Of a stretch of 64,000 nt of DNA, positions 1-10,850 are shown piece by piece (the stretch's first letter is position 1; every line of letters starts with the position of its first letter). This DNA comes from Viscum album. Lineage: Eukaryota; Streptophyta; Magnoliopsida; Santalales; Viscaceae. The DNA is taken from NCBI GenBank assembly GCA_963277665.1, contig OY728119.1:311632206-311696205 (forward strand), written 5' to 3'. A program made the position numbers and the translations under genes. The notes below the pieces were generated by a model that saw nothing but the letters and a program-made list of their open reading frames with translations, ran no database searches and was not told where the DNA came from.

Positions 1-8
1 AAAGGGGG

Positions 9-17
9 TATTTATAG
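9..17 (+). promoter_or_regulatory. TATA-like box, left copy
   Basis: TATTTATAG preceded by a G run and followed by a stretch ending CCCTTGG. The same arrangement recurs at 3246, so these may be promoter segments of two LTR copies. Confidence 0.3.
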
Positions 18-1195
18 GCTGGTGAAGACCCTTGGTGAAATTTAAAGAGGGCGTGCAAGTCACATACACAACCATTGGGGGGCGCAAAATTATACTTGCA
101 TGACCTTGGTGGAACTTGCACGACCCAAGTGCATTTGAATCTTTGTTCATGCCTTTGTCAATTTTTGATGTTTCTTCAAAGGATGAATCACTTTGGGTTC
201 AAGGTATTTCCCTTTTCAATTCATTAGACTCTGTGACGGAAAAGGAGCGTCAATAATGACATGTTTATAAGAAAATAATTTCCATTGATAAAACATCGGG
301 TCGTTACAGTCATTAATATGATAGTACACTCCATGAAAATACGTGATAAGTCATGTATTCCACATGTACCAAGAGTAAATAGAACGTGAGTGTTTCTGAC
401 ACTTTCACTAGGGCGTGCATGCGTCCGTCTAATTCGAGGACGACGATGTTGTTTGTTTCCCAGTATTCCTACTTTCCAAAGGTGGGAGACATCTATCACT
501 TATTCAGGGATGTTTTCTCCTTGATCGAAATAGGATGATGGGATGTCGGTTCTTCCTTTTGTGGATTCATCCTCAAAACTCATCACCTAGTCCGGGTCTA
601 CCTTATAGACTTATGGTGTTTTTCATGAATATCTTCCCAGTGCCATATCTTTATGGATATTGGTTAATTACACTTCTTTTTTCGGGACATTCCATGGGGT
701 CCAGCCCAGGAAGCAACCTTTGGTTCGGGGGAGTAGTCACATGGACATCACTGGTGTGTTTGGATGCTGGAACACTAGCGTGTCTGAGTTTCTTCTTCTT
801 ATTATAGGGCTTCTCGAGGGCATGGAAGCCCGAGTCATCCCACGTCGAATTTGTGGAATTATATGATATATGGATGTATCTAATGTTTTCTTGAGCTTCA
901 TATGTTTAACATAGGGTATGGAGCGAGTTTAACCTCTAGCAGAGATCGATCAGACTGATTGGAACACTGACTAGAGTAGATCAGACGGGTGTAACCCCTG
1001 GAGGGAACACTAATGTTGGGGCTAACACATGATTAGTTACCCATCTACTACTAGGAGTGGTGAAGAAATGAATTGGAATGATCTCACTGGGATGTGGAGG
1101 CCCCGATAAAAATCAAGATGGATGATGGATGGTTAAGTTAAGTGGAGGGGGAATGAGATGGATCCGCCATGAGGATGATAGTGATATTGGGCTTG

Positions 1196-1262
1196 ACAAT
1201 GGCTTACTACTGATTGGGGTTCTAATGGCTTACCGCTGATTAGGCTGACAACGGTATACCAC
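1196..1262 (+). repeat. Short degenerate repeat before the 118-bp array
   Basis: The words AATGGCTTAC and CTGATT recur with small changes over about 65 bases immediately before the larger array. It is probably part of the same LTR architecture. Confidence 0.4.
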
Positions 1263-1274
1263 TAAAATGGGCTG

Positions 1275-1700
1275 AACCTCAGGGAGGCTTCCTACGTACC
1301 CTATCTAGGAGACAAGGATCAAAGCCCACGTAGTTCCAGACATTATGTTAGTGAACCGACATGAAGGGAGTCGGGACCAACGGTTGTTGGCCTTCAACCT
1401 CAGGGAGGTTTCCTACTTACATTTCCTTTGCAAGGATAAAATTCCACATAGTTCGGGATGGTTTGGGCGAACCGCCGTGAATGGGGTTGGAGCGACCGGG
1501 TGTTGGGCTTGAACCTCAGGGAGGCTTCTTACATACCTTTCCTTGGCAAGGGTCAAAGACCACGTAGTTTGGGAAGGTGTTTGGTGAACCAATGTGAAGG
1601 GGTTCGGAACGACCAGGTGTTGGGCTTGAACCTCAGGGAGGATTCCTACGTATCATGCCTTGGCAAGGGAAAAAGTCCACGTAGTTCGTGTAGGTTTGGG
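1275..1700 (+). repeat. Tandem repeat, four copies of about 118 bp
   Basis: Copies start with AACCTCAGGGAGG at 1275, 1396, 1512 and 1629 (spacings 121, 116 and 117). Each contains CTACGTA, about 25-30 bases, then CACGTAGTT. CTACGT and ACGTAG are reverse complements, so each copy could fold into a hairpin. Copies 1 and 4 keep both arms; copies 2 and 3 have substitutions in an arm. Copies 3 and 4 also carry an inner inverted pair, CCTTG and CAAGG. The array matches the style of Tat-lineage LTRs. Confidence 0.8.
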
Positions 1701-2699
1701 GCTTACACTCTAGGCTTCACAGAGAGGATGTCAGGGTCGATGCTTACTCTACGCCCACGTGAGTCATGCTCGGTGTGAGAAACAAGAGGCAATAAAGACC
1801 TAACAAACACATCGTGAAAGGTGTGTCCGTGGGAATTGGGATGGGGATTACATGTGGTTGGCGGCCCAAAATGGAAATAGGGGATTACACGTGGAGCATC
1901 CCAAATAGGAAACATGGTCTTACATGTGGTGTATCCCTGGGGAGATGGATACTGTGACTTAGTCTAGGGTGGAGGCCCAGGTGGCGATAAGGCCCAAATG
2001 GAGAGGGATTTGGAACCGAAGAAAGGAGGGCGCTGGTGCCCATCCCCCCTCTCTGGTGTTCGGTCTGGAAGAAGATAGGAGGAGTGGGGGTGCCACCTCT
2101 TGTGAGAAAATCTGGGGCTTACACCAAGGTGGTTTCCCTTTCCCCACGGACAAACACCTCTCTAATAAAGAGGATCTCATTCCATTTGAGGAATGGTCAC
2201 ACTCTCGTGGAGACTAGTGGGTGTGCAGAATGTCCAAGGTGGGGAACCCCACATACAACGCACGGGGTGAGGTCACAATTTAACGTCATGTGCTAGGGAT
2301 GAGGGTGCTTGGCAGTTTAACATCATGCAGCTCAGATGAGGTGGTTTCACTCTGCACCCCTAGGACTTACATAATCGGCACCCTCTATACCTTGGTGAAG
2401 GGGAGGGATTGGAAAGGTTGTGGATGGGGGTTGTCGTGAGTTGATACCGTTGGGGGTCCATGTTAGTGTGGCTATGAGAAGAAGCAATAGTTGTTAGCGT
2501 GCCTATGTGAAGAAGTATGAGGCGAAGCAACGCAATGGGCAGTATCATCCAAGGGACTTTGAAATTGCTTCATGAAAATCTATAAGGTCGCACGGGAAAA
2601 TGGGGTGTGACGTAGATCTTTTGGGTGCAAGAGGTGCCCAAAGATGATGTCTGGAAGAGGGACATCGAACACGTGCCAAATAAGTTACGCACAAGGATT

Positions 2700-3070
2700 G
2701 AGGCTCACACGCAAATGGATCACTTGCACGGAAATGGTTGGGTGAGTGGTCCCGGAGGTTTGCATGCAATTGGAGAGGGTTGTGCGCAATTGATGTGCAA
2801 TTGGAACAATTGCGCGAAAGAGACCGGGTGTGCGTGCAATTGGAGAGATTTTTGTGCGAAGGGGAGATGAGGTTTTTCACAAAAACTAAAGGGATTGCAC
2901 GCATGGTAGGGTGTTCAAGTCAAATCAGTTGCATGCAAGAACCAGTTGATGTTTGCATGCAAAGAAAATGAATCGTGTGCAAGGGAAATGAATTGCACAC
3001 AAAGAAAATGAATTATGTGCAATGGATAGCATGAAAGTGAATGGGATTGTGCGCAAGGGCCATGACTTAA
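2700..3070 (+). repeat. Degenerate TGCAATTGG / GTGCAA repeats
   Basis: Words such as TGCAATTGG, GCGCAA and GTGCAAGGG recur many times with irregular spacing, and around 2950-3050 the word AAATGAATTG alternates with them. Short overlapping frames on both strands are a by-product of this repetition. Sub-repeats of this kind are common in long plant LTRs; I infer no protein. Confidence 0.5.
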
Positions 3071-3245
3071 AGGGATTTGGGTATGGGTTCCGCCTGAGTG
3101 GTCCTGCACGAAGGAAGACCCCTTGGATACCTGTCACAAAAAATCACGTACCTGAAAGCCATTTTTTGCGTGCTGAAGAGGTTGATTTCACGCAAGGGAA
3201 GCAGTTCGGATTCTTCATCCATCAGAATTTTAAGGGCCACCCTTC

Positions 3246-3254
3246 TATTTATAG
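3246..3254 (+). promoter_or_regulatory. TATA-like box, right copy
   Basis: TATTTATAG followed after about 14 bases by GTCCTTGG, resembling the left copy at position 9. It may be the promoter of an LTR copy that continues to about 3580. Confidence 0.35.
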
Positions 3255-3580
3255 GTTTTTGGGGTCCTTGGGTCCACGTGGAAGTTGTACATCACGAAAG
3301 ATTGTGTGCCTGGGTCAGTGGTGTGAAATAATGCATTCTCGGGTGGCAGGTGCGAAAGATTGTGTGCTTGGGTCAGCGGGGTGAAAGGTTTCACGCTGGT
3401 GTAGAAATATCCCTCAGATCCCAAAGTTTTCCATTCGAGAGATATGTTTTTTTGTTCACCTCTTGGATTTTTCACACGGCCCTTCTGGCCCTCCCAGAAT
3501 AAATTGTCGAGTCAAAATATGACTTTTCCTTGTCCGAAAAGACCACTTTTCTAGGACTGAAGCATTTTTTGATGTCTACA

Positions 3581-4971
3581 ATGATAATAATACACATTGG
3601 GTAGTTCATACAGTTTCTCGCCATGATTCCTCCAAAGTATATTTTTTTGTAAATAGTTAATTTTAAATAAATTAATTTAATTTTTTAAAAATGATGATGG
3701 ATAAGAATCTGGAGAGAATTTGGATGAGAATTAAGATAAAATAATTTATTAATTAAATAAGATAATTTATTTATTCGAGTGTGATTTATCTTAAATAAGA
3801 ATGATTATAATATAATAATAAGTAAATGTATAATTCATTGCATTCATGTGGATGATCATGATACTATACCTGACCTTTGTATGTGATTAGTTTATTTAAA
3901 TTTATTATTAAATTAAATTTTCAGTCTTCTTTTCATCCCTCCCCTCATTTTGTAAGGGCTTATGTGCCCATGGTTTTTTATATAAACCCCATAACCAATA
4001 CTTTGGTTATCCTTACCTGTGTGTGAGTAAAATTATATATAATATATGGAGCTCCCAAGCTAGTGTATGTTGTTCAAATTTAAAGCCAAGGTGAAACCAA
4101 TCCAAAAGAGATACATAGGTGGTCGAGTGGAAAGCTGCAACAAAAACCATAAATGGTTCTAGGTGTTTTCCCCTAGGTTGATAGTTATTTTATCGTCCAC
4201 TAGATAAACTAACCATTAGTAAAATATCATAGTCATTCCAATTTATTATTCTATTTCTATCAAGTTTCATGGTTATTTCATTATGGATGTTTTCTGTGAT
4301 CACGTGAATTAATGAATTAACATACATGAATGATAGAACTAAAATAAATTAACTTATGCATAAACATTATCCATTACATGGTTAATCACTTATATAAATA
4401 TAATTAATATTAAAAAGCATGTAATAAAGATAATAATTGGAAATTTATGCATAAAATATAAAATCCCCTAATTATGTATATTAATTTGGTATAGCCTTCC
4501 CCTGCTTCAGTTAAAATTTGACTATAGTTCAAAGTTCTTGACCAACCAAATTTTTGGTGCTTTCAATTAACGGGGAATCTAACTTGAATATTTGGATTAA
4601 ATTAACTTTGTTCACATCAAGGGTTGACTTCCAAAATAGTACTTGGTGTAACTAAGAGGAAAATATTGAAGAAATCCAATTTAAGGATTTTGGGATTGGA
4701 GATTCAACTCAAAAGATCAAGGAAATGTGAGTCAATGTAGTTGGCATTCAGAATGTCTATTTAAAACCCTTCAAATTTATTGACTCGAAAAATTATAGTT
4801 TAGGAGAAGGGGAATATGGATCCTTTCCATTATAATGTCCAAGAAACGGGATATTCTATATCCAATGGTGTGAGATATTGGATTTTGATAAAATAATGGG
4901 AGATTAATAAATAGAATATTTATTTATTTATCTAAATTTTATCAAATACAGTACTAAAACCATGCATTTCA
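3581..4971. other. AT-rich sequence without recognisable genes
   Basis: Very AT-rich after the compositional drop near 3580. A TATATAAACCCC string lies near 3978, and a GC-richer patch near 4040-4190 could be the transcribed part of an old LTR. This would be the natural place for the 5' LTR of the copia remnant that starts at 4972. However, I could not align it with that element's 3' LTR at 8903-10850, so the 5' LTR is either very diverged or replaced. No frame here resembles a protein. Confidence 0.4.
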
Positions 4972-4972
4972 T

Positions 4973-4985
4973 ATTGGTATAAACA
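4973..4985 (+). other. Probable primer binding site of A1
   Basis: ATTGGTATAAACA just before the first gag ATG matches the first seven or so bases of the usual initiator tRNA-Met primer site TTGGTATCAGAGC and then diverges. Its position supports the call. Confidence 0.45.
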
Positions 4986-4993
4986 TAAATAAA

Positions 4994-5830
4994 ATGAATT
5001 CAAACATATCAATGTGATCAATACTTGAGAAGGATAACCTTATCACCAACACAATTTTTCAAGAGTGTCAAATAAGATTAGGTGTTATCCTGCCCCATGA
5101 AAGGAAATTGTATATACCAAAATAACATATTCCTTATGTTCTTGGTAAAGTGGTTAGTGATGAAAAGTTATCTCTCTATGATAATCATTTTAAAATTTAC
5201 ATATATGTTCAGTGTTTCATGATATCATCTATAGCCAATGATATTTTAAAGCAACATGAGGACATGGATGCATATAGCATGTTGTTTCACCTTGATAATA
5301 TCTATCTAGAGAATGTGAGATAAGAGAGATATGAGATCTCCAATGCTCTATTTACAACTATTCTTAGAGAAACTCCACCATTTGGTCCCCATGTAGTAAA
5401 TATTATTGGATAAATGGAACACCTAGGCATATTTGGGGTAAAATTACTAGATGAGTTGTGCATAGATCTCATAATTTCCTCACTTCCCAAGTCCTTCTCC
5501 ACTTTTATTGTTAATCATAACTTGATAAATAATGAGAAGTGTCTTATGGAAGTTATTACACTAAATCACTAAGTGGAAAAGGACATTGTTCATGAAAAAC
5601 TCATAGTCCTTATGGTGAATTAGAAAATGAATGAAAAGGAGAAGGGGCCCAACAATCATAACAAGTTTAAATCTCCATAGAACCATCATTCCAAGAAGAA
5701 TAAGATCCAAAGTTAGGGAAAGTAAAAGGAATCAATATGTTTTTCATGTGGCAAGCAAGGCCACTAGAAGTGGAACTGCACCCAAAATAAAGGGGAAGCT
5801 AATGGTGTATTCATTAACAATTGAAATCTT
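4994..5830 (+). pseudogene. gag: A1 gag pseudogene with zinc knuckle remnant
   Basis: Gag forms the virus-like particle that packages element RNA. Reading in pieces from the ATG at 4994, the translation follows the UBN2-type copia gag pattern: an N-terminal ILEKDN-like start, then near 5370-5540 HVVNIIG, then LCIDLIISSLPKSFSTF, which corresponds to the usual conserved leucine-rich block. A knuckle of the form CFSCGKQGHWKWNC is readable around 5738-5780 in another frame, so at least one frameshift separates it from the core. Several in-frame stops interrupt the core. No working protein can be made. The lineage assignment rests on the motif order and on the downstream pol. Confidence 0.7.
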
Positions 5831-6199
5831 TAAATATATACACATTGGGTATTATATATAGCTTGTTGTGATCCCAAATGTATCCAAATTTAGGAACCAA
5901 GTGGATTATGAAATACTGGTAGAGGATAGGTGAATTTTTAAGCTGATAATAGTACAAGGTTAGAAGCTCTTTCCATTGGTGACTACCACCTTTAATTTCC
6001 AATAGGAATGATACTGGTTTTCAGAGATTGTTATTATGTACCAATTGTTACCAAAAATATAAATTTTATATCATGCCTAGATGCATATGGTTTTGTTTTA
6101 ATTTTTTTAAATTAAAGTGATTTAATTTATAAAGACAACATATATTAGAGTATAGAACATTTAAATAATGGACTTTATGTATTAAATTATGAAAACCAA

Positions 6200-6820
6200 T
6201 TATTGGAAATATAAAACAATTCATGTTAACATGGCTCATATGATAACCAGATATGGAATCACCATCTTGGTTATGTAAATGGGATGTTTTTAAAAAATCT
6301 CTATCAAGATGGTTATTTATACTATTTTGGGCTAAAACCATTTGAAATTTTTTAGGATATTTTATAAGAAAAAATGACCAAACCACCATTTGGTGGACAT
6401 GGTCCAAAGGCCATAGAGCTTCTAGGAATTATACACACTGATGTGTGAGGACCATTTCTTATAGAATATATAGGTGTGTATTCTTACTTCATAACTTTTA
6501 CTAATGACTTGAGTGAGTATGGATACGTATGCATGATATGGTATAAGTATGAATCTTATGATAAATCCAAATATTTCAATAATGACACAGAGAATAAACC
6601 TGGAAATAAGATAAATTAGCTCCAATCAGATATATGTAGTGAATATCAAAACCAAGAGTTCATCAACATTCAATAGGAGTTTGGGATTCTATTTCAAATC
6701 ACTCAACCTTATACAACATAGTGTAATGGTGTTAGTGAAAGGAGGAATCATACCTTGTTAGACATGGTAAGGTAGATGATGAGTCAGTAAGATCATCCAT
6801 TATACATTTAATGATATACA
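6200..6820 (+). pseudogene. int: A1 integrase pseudogene
   Basis: Integrase inserts the element cDNA into chromosomes. The translation shows the HLGYVNG remnant of the zinc-binding region near 6260. It then gives ELLGIIHTDV at 6417-6450, holding the first catalytic aspartate, and LQSDICSEYQ near 6620-6655, holding the second. CNGVSERRNHTLLDMVR at 6720-6775 holds the catalytic glutamate. All three acidic positions are still readable, but stops such as the one after HTDV and around IQ break the frame. The order and spacing fit copia integrases (rve core). The C-terminal part fades into unrecognisable sequence by about 7000. Confidence 0.75.
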
Positions 6821-7449
6821 TTGCAAACTACGGAATACTTGCTAAATTGAGTACCAACTAAAACAGAAAACTACCTTTGATTATAGATTGGATTGAAACA
6901 TGTTTTTTCACATACGTGTGCTTTTGGTTGTGAGGAATTTATTAAGGCCTTCTCAAGAAACAAACTAGAACCTTGAGTAATAAATTTTATCTTTATAGGG
7001 TATCCCAAGGAAATAAAGGTGCACTGCATATATAAACCCTTAGAAAAGAAAGTGGTCATCAACGTATAATCTTTTTTTCTTAAGAGGGATAAAATATTAA
7101 AAAAGGACAGTGGGATTAATATTGAATTCGATGAAGTTGATACTCAAGATACACAAGATTTGGTATAGAAATAGATTCCATAGGTCCCCATGGAAGAAGT
7201 AGTTCTTAAAACACACGTACTACATAAGAGCACTAGAGAGATAAGAGAACTAGACAGATATGGTTTTCTAGTTACCAAAGATAGTGACTCATTATTGGTT
7301 GGAAATGATTCACATCTCTCCTAAAAAGAGGTAGTAGAGATATAAAAATATGCAATATGGAAAGAATCCATTAATTTTAAAATGGATTCCATCCCTTAGA
7401 ACCAATTTTAGGTTATCGTCTATGCGCCAGTTGATGTAAAGCCCGTAGG

Positions 7450-8330
7450 GTGTAAAAGAGAATTAAAGGTAAAACTAGACATGGAAGGTAAATAAAATAC
7501 CTATGAAGAAAGGATAGTGGATGAAGGTTTTACACAATGTAAAGTATTTAATTATGATGAAATGTTTTCATCGGTTTCCGTTTTTAAATCCATAATAATT
7601 TTACTTGCTATAAAAGCTTACCATGACTATGAAATTTGGCTAATGGTTGTCAAAATAACTTTACATAATGGGAAACTTAAGAAAGGTGTCTACATAACAC
7701 AACCATAAGGGTTTGTGACTATAGGTGATACCAAAAGGATATTCAAGTTTCATCTATTCATTTATTTATTAAAGCATGAATCTAGTTTATAGAAAATTCG
7801 ATATTATGAATCTATAAAAGAATTTGGTTTTATTAAGAATTAATTTGAGACATGTTTTTATAATAGGTTTAGTGGGAATGTGGTCATTATTCTAATAGTA
7901 TATATTAATGACATATTACTTATTTTAAATGGCATACCAACCATACAATCTATTAAGAACAAGTTAAACAAGTGTTTCTCAACAATGGACTTAGGTGAAG
8001 AAACCTATATTCTAGGAATCAACATCATTCTAATAGATCCAAAAGGCCACTTGGATTAAGTCAAATTACATATATTGAAATTATACTAAGGAAATTTAGT
8101 ATGAAATAATCCAATAAGGGATTAGTTCTAGTGTCACATGTTATACATCATTCTAAGAAAATGTGTCCTCACACATAATATGAAAAAAATAGAATGAATA
8201 AGATCCCATACACTTAAGAAATATTATTGATCATGTAGTTAAAGTTATCTACTAGAATTGATGTTTCCTATTAATTTATTATTGTTGGAATATATCAAGT
8301 TGATCTAGGATAAAAGCATTGGTCTACTAT
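7450..8330 (+). pseudogene. RT: A1 reverse transcriptase pseudogene
   Basis: The stretch 7517-7708 keeps 63 open codons that match the front of copia reverse transcriptases: GFTQ, then YDEMFSSV, LLAIKAYHDYEIW and a degraded form of the MDVKTAFLNG block ending in VYITQP. Farther on, IVYINDILLI-like coding near 7905-7930 corresponds to the active-site YVDD block, and DLGEETYILGI follows at about 7988. Stops and at least one frameshift separate these segments. Reverse transcription was the original role; this copy cannot encode it. Confidence 0.75.
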
Positions 8331-8334
8331 TAAG

Positions 8335-8890
8335 TCTATCCTAATGTATCTGAAAAGAACTAAGGATATGTTCCTAGTGTATGGAGGAGATGAGGAGCTA
8401 GTCATTAGGTTTTATATAGATTATATCTTTAAAATAGATCAAAATGATCTAAAATCACATTTAAATTTTTTTTTTGTCTCAACAGATGATCTATGAGCTG
8501 GGAGATTTCAAAGAATCCAGTTTTCGCTGATCCTACAGTGGATTCTGAGTACATAGAGTCTTTTAATGCATCCAAGGAAGTTATTTGGATACAAAACTTT
8601 GTCCAAGGTATTGATGTGGTATCTCTCATTAAATACCCTATCTCAGTGTATTGTGATAATATTTTAGTAGTAGATATTGAAAAAGAATCATGGTAACACC
8701 AACAGACAAAGCACATTCTCCAAAAGTATCACCTATTGAGGGATTTTTATCAGAGAGGTGATGTTTCAGTAAGAAGAGTTCCCATATAAGAAAACATGGT
8801 AGACCCCTTTATTAAATCCCTAACTCATTAGAATCATGAGTACCATGTGAGAGATAGAGTACTGAAGTTTGTTAGAAGTTGGATCTATTG
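8335..8890 (+). pseudogene. RNH: A1 RNase H pseudogene, end of pol
   Basis: A segment reading YLKRTKDMFLVYGGDEELVI near 8348-8406 is the usual entry to copia RNase H. An open stretch at 8493-8696 gives SWEISKNPVFADPTVDSEYIESF and IQNFVQGIDVV, then YPISVYCDN, the region with the family's SxxEAEY and CDN motifs (the glutamate of SEYIES is visible). It runs into the tail HILQKYHLLRDF and VDPFIKSLTH. A stop follows the CDN block. The closing words match the family tail seen in A2 at 52519-52655. Confidence 0.75.
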
Positions 8891-8902
8891 AAAGTGGTGG
8901 TA

Positions 8903-10850
8903 TATTGGATTTAGTTCCCTAGAACAAAATGTTTAGTACTTTATGATAAAATTTTTCCATTATTTTGAATATTAATTAACTTCTTATCACATCATGATTT
9001 TTCATCTCCATATCATCATATCTGATAATGTCCTAAGAGTTGTTTTTGCACTAAAAGTTCATAACAGTTCCCCGCTATGATGAGAACCCAGAAGTGTTGT
9101 GATAGTATTCTTAAATATATGTTCTATTTTTGTATGAAATAATTTGGGGTTAAATGATATAGGATATTAGGGGTGGAGACTCATAGTAATTTGAGTCACC
9201 TTCTCACAATGTACACCCTTAGTAATATCTAGTGTAGGGTATTATGAGAATGAGACCCACTAATAACAAATATACATTTATATGTGTAATTGGATGTTCT
9301 AATCTATGGATGTGATAATTAATCCTTTGAATTGAATATTATTATTAATGTGTGTTATAAGTTTTATAATTTTATTTATTGACAAAAAACTGTGATAACA
9401 TATTCTCACAGTGAGGTAGGATATATTGGGTGTGTCATGAGTAATATTTCATTAATGAATAATGTGTGAAAGGATTAACCCTATGGTTTTTAACCGAAGT
9501 TTATATACTAGTCCCATTGATGGAAATGGTATATCCTAAATAAATCCATGCCCATGGTGTTCTATAGGAAAGTTATATTTTCATAAAGTCAAATAAAGAG
9601 GCATTGATCACAAATTTTGATGTCACCATCATGAAACCTTCTTAAGTATAGATTTCACAATAAAAGGATTATATTACACATTAAGTTTATATATGGGGTA
9701 TTATTTCATTGCACCATTAACTTATTTATATATGGGTGAATTAGTGTGTCGCTAGATGATAACCTTGGACTTTAGATTGCTTCACCTAATTCTATTGAGA
9801 AAGATGCCTAAAGGGTCACACACAAAGTGTATCCAAAATCATAGTAAAATAATATATCATTATTTATTTTCTAATGATTTGAATAAATATTATTCCCTCA
9901 TATGGTTTAATAATTATTCATATTTTCTTGATTCAATATATTATGTCACCAGTTCTTCAAGAGAATATTATATAAGCATAATATTTAATAAATAAATATT
10001 TTCTATTTAGGGAATATAATATTTATTTATTCATTAGATAATAATGTAGTGGTATTTATTTATTAAATAAATTGTCATTATTCAATGGATGAAAAATATT
10101 ATGGAGAAATGGAAACTGAGTTTAATGATATGGTGATAAATAATATATATTGAATGTTATTTGAATAAATAATATTTAATTTGATTCAAGAGTTTAGAAC
10201 ATGTCAAGAAATAATAATATTTTTTTATTTTTTTTATATATTGGGGTTATATATGGATTAATTAAATAATAAGGGTGCCTGTGTAATTATTATTTTCTAA
10301 CCCTATTGGTATATAAATCTAATTATATTATTTTCTTAGGATAGTCAGTTCATTTTGTGTTATGTACAATGAGATCTAGATAGAATCCTCTCAAATCCCT
10401 AGAGTGATCCCTCTTTAAGAAATCTCTCAATAACAGCAATTGATCCTCCTCTACCACCAATCTCAAGTCTAAATAGATTTAAGATAACCCTTACTTGAAG
10501 CAATTCTTGGGGTGATCAAGGAAAATAATTCAAGCATTAGGATCTTCTATCTTATCACTTGGAGATTTCTATAGTGACGTTCGAAGATTCATAGAACACG
10601 TGTAGATCACCATTGGGGAAAATATACTCTTAATTACTATAACACAATAGAAATACTATGTAGATACTTTGGTAGATCCATTAAGAAATAAATAATTCCT
10701 CATAAGTTAGTTCATTAACGACTTAACTTAATTATAAATAATATGTGATGATATTGAACTTTGGTTATGTTATTTATATTTTTTCAATTTTCTTTGATTC
10801 AATTTAACCGATAAAGATATTTATCATCATTTAAATCTTAGATAAATCAC
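8903..10850 (+). repeat. 3' LTR of copia A1 (right end approximate)
   Basis: It starts with TATTGGATTTAGTTCCC after a purine-rich AAAGTGGTGG, where the LTR should begin after pol. Words such as TATTATGAGAA followed by ACCC, and CCCCGCTATGATGA, recur in the LTR segment at 52656-53685 in the same order. A TATATAAA box at 10310 and a GC-richer patch at 10380-10640 fit the promoter and transcribed part. The right end is a guess, because the 5' LTR could not be aligned. Confidence 0.6.
10310..10317 (+). promoter_or_regulatory. TATA box in A1 3' LTR
   Basis: TATATAAA followed by a GC-richer stretch with several CTCTCAA words, as expected at the start of the transcribed part of a plant LTR. Confidence 0.45.

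Larger units (their letters stand above)
1..3580. mobile_element. Tat-lineage-like LTR remnant, GC-richer than the rest
   Basis: This block is clearly richer in G and C than everything to its right and holds no convincing protein-coding frame. It contains four copies of a module with CCTACGTA and CACGTAGTTC, a sequence style I associate with LTRs of Tat-lineage Ty3/gypsy elements (Grande, Ogre, Retand types). TATA-like TATTTATAGG strings lie at both ends (9 and 3246). The block probably continues beyond the left edge. A possible right end is GATGTCTACA near 3571-3580, but no primer site or target duplication confirms it. The short frames here overlap on both strands and look fortuitous. Orientation is uncertain. 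What I see is the repeat and the composition; assignment to Tat is by resemblance only. Confidence 0.5.
4972..10850 (+). mobile_element. Degenerate Ty1/copia element A1 (Tork-like)
   Basis: Broken frames read in copia order: gag, CCHC knuckle, pre-integrase and integrase, reverse transcriptase, RNase H, then an LTR. A primer-site-like sequence lies at 4973. Stops and frameshifts are dense throughout, so the copy is long dead. Its 3' LTR resembles the LTR sequence at 52656-53685, which makes A1 and the split element A2 members of one family. The right boundary is an estimate, because no second LTR end was available to compare. Confidence 0.75.

Noticed and set aside
535..866. Two overlapping plus-strand frames of 90 and 68 codons
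   Set aside because: Higher GC makes random frames longer; no domain, and the region fits an LTR remnant.
1275..1700. A CRISPR array
   Set aside because: Four imperfect units of about 118 bp without unique spacers, in a plant retrotransposon context.
2545..2904. Overlapping frames on both strands (119 and 81 codons)
   Set aside because: They are created by repeated TGCAATTGG-type words and have no protein-family resemblance.
4490..4515. TTTGGTATAGCC as an alternative primer site for A1
   Set aside because: It lies 500 bases from the gag start with no LTR end before it; the site at 4973 is better placed.
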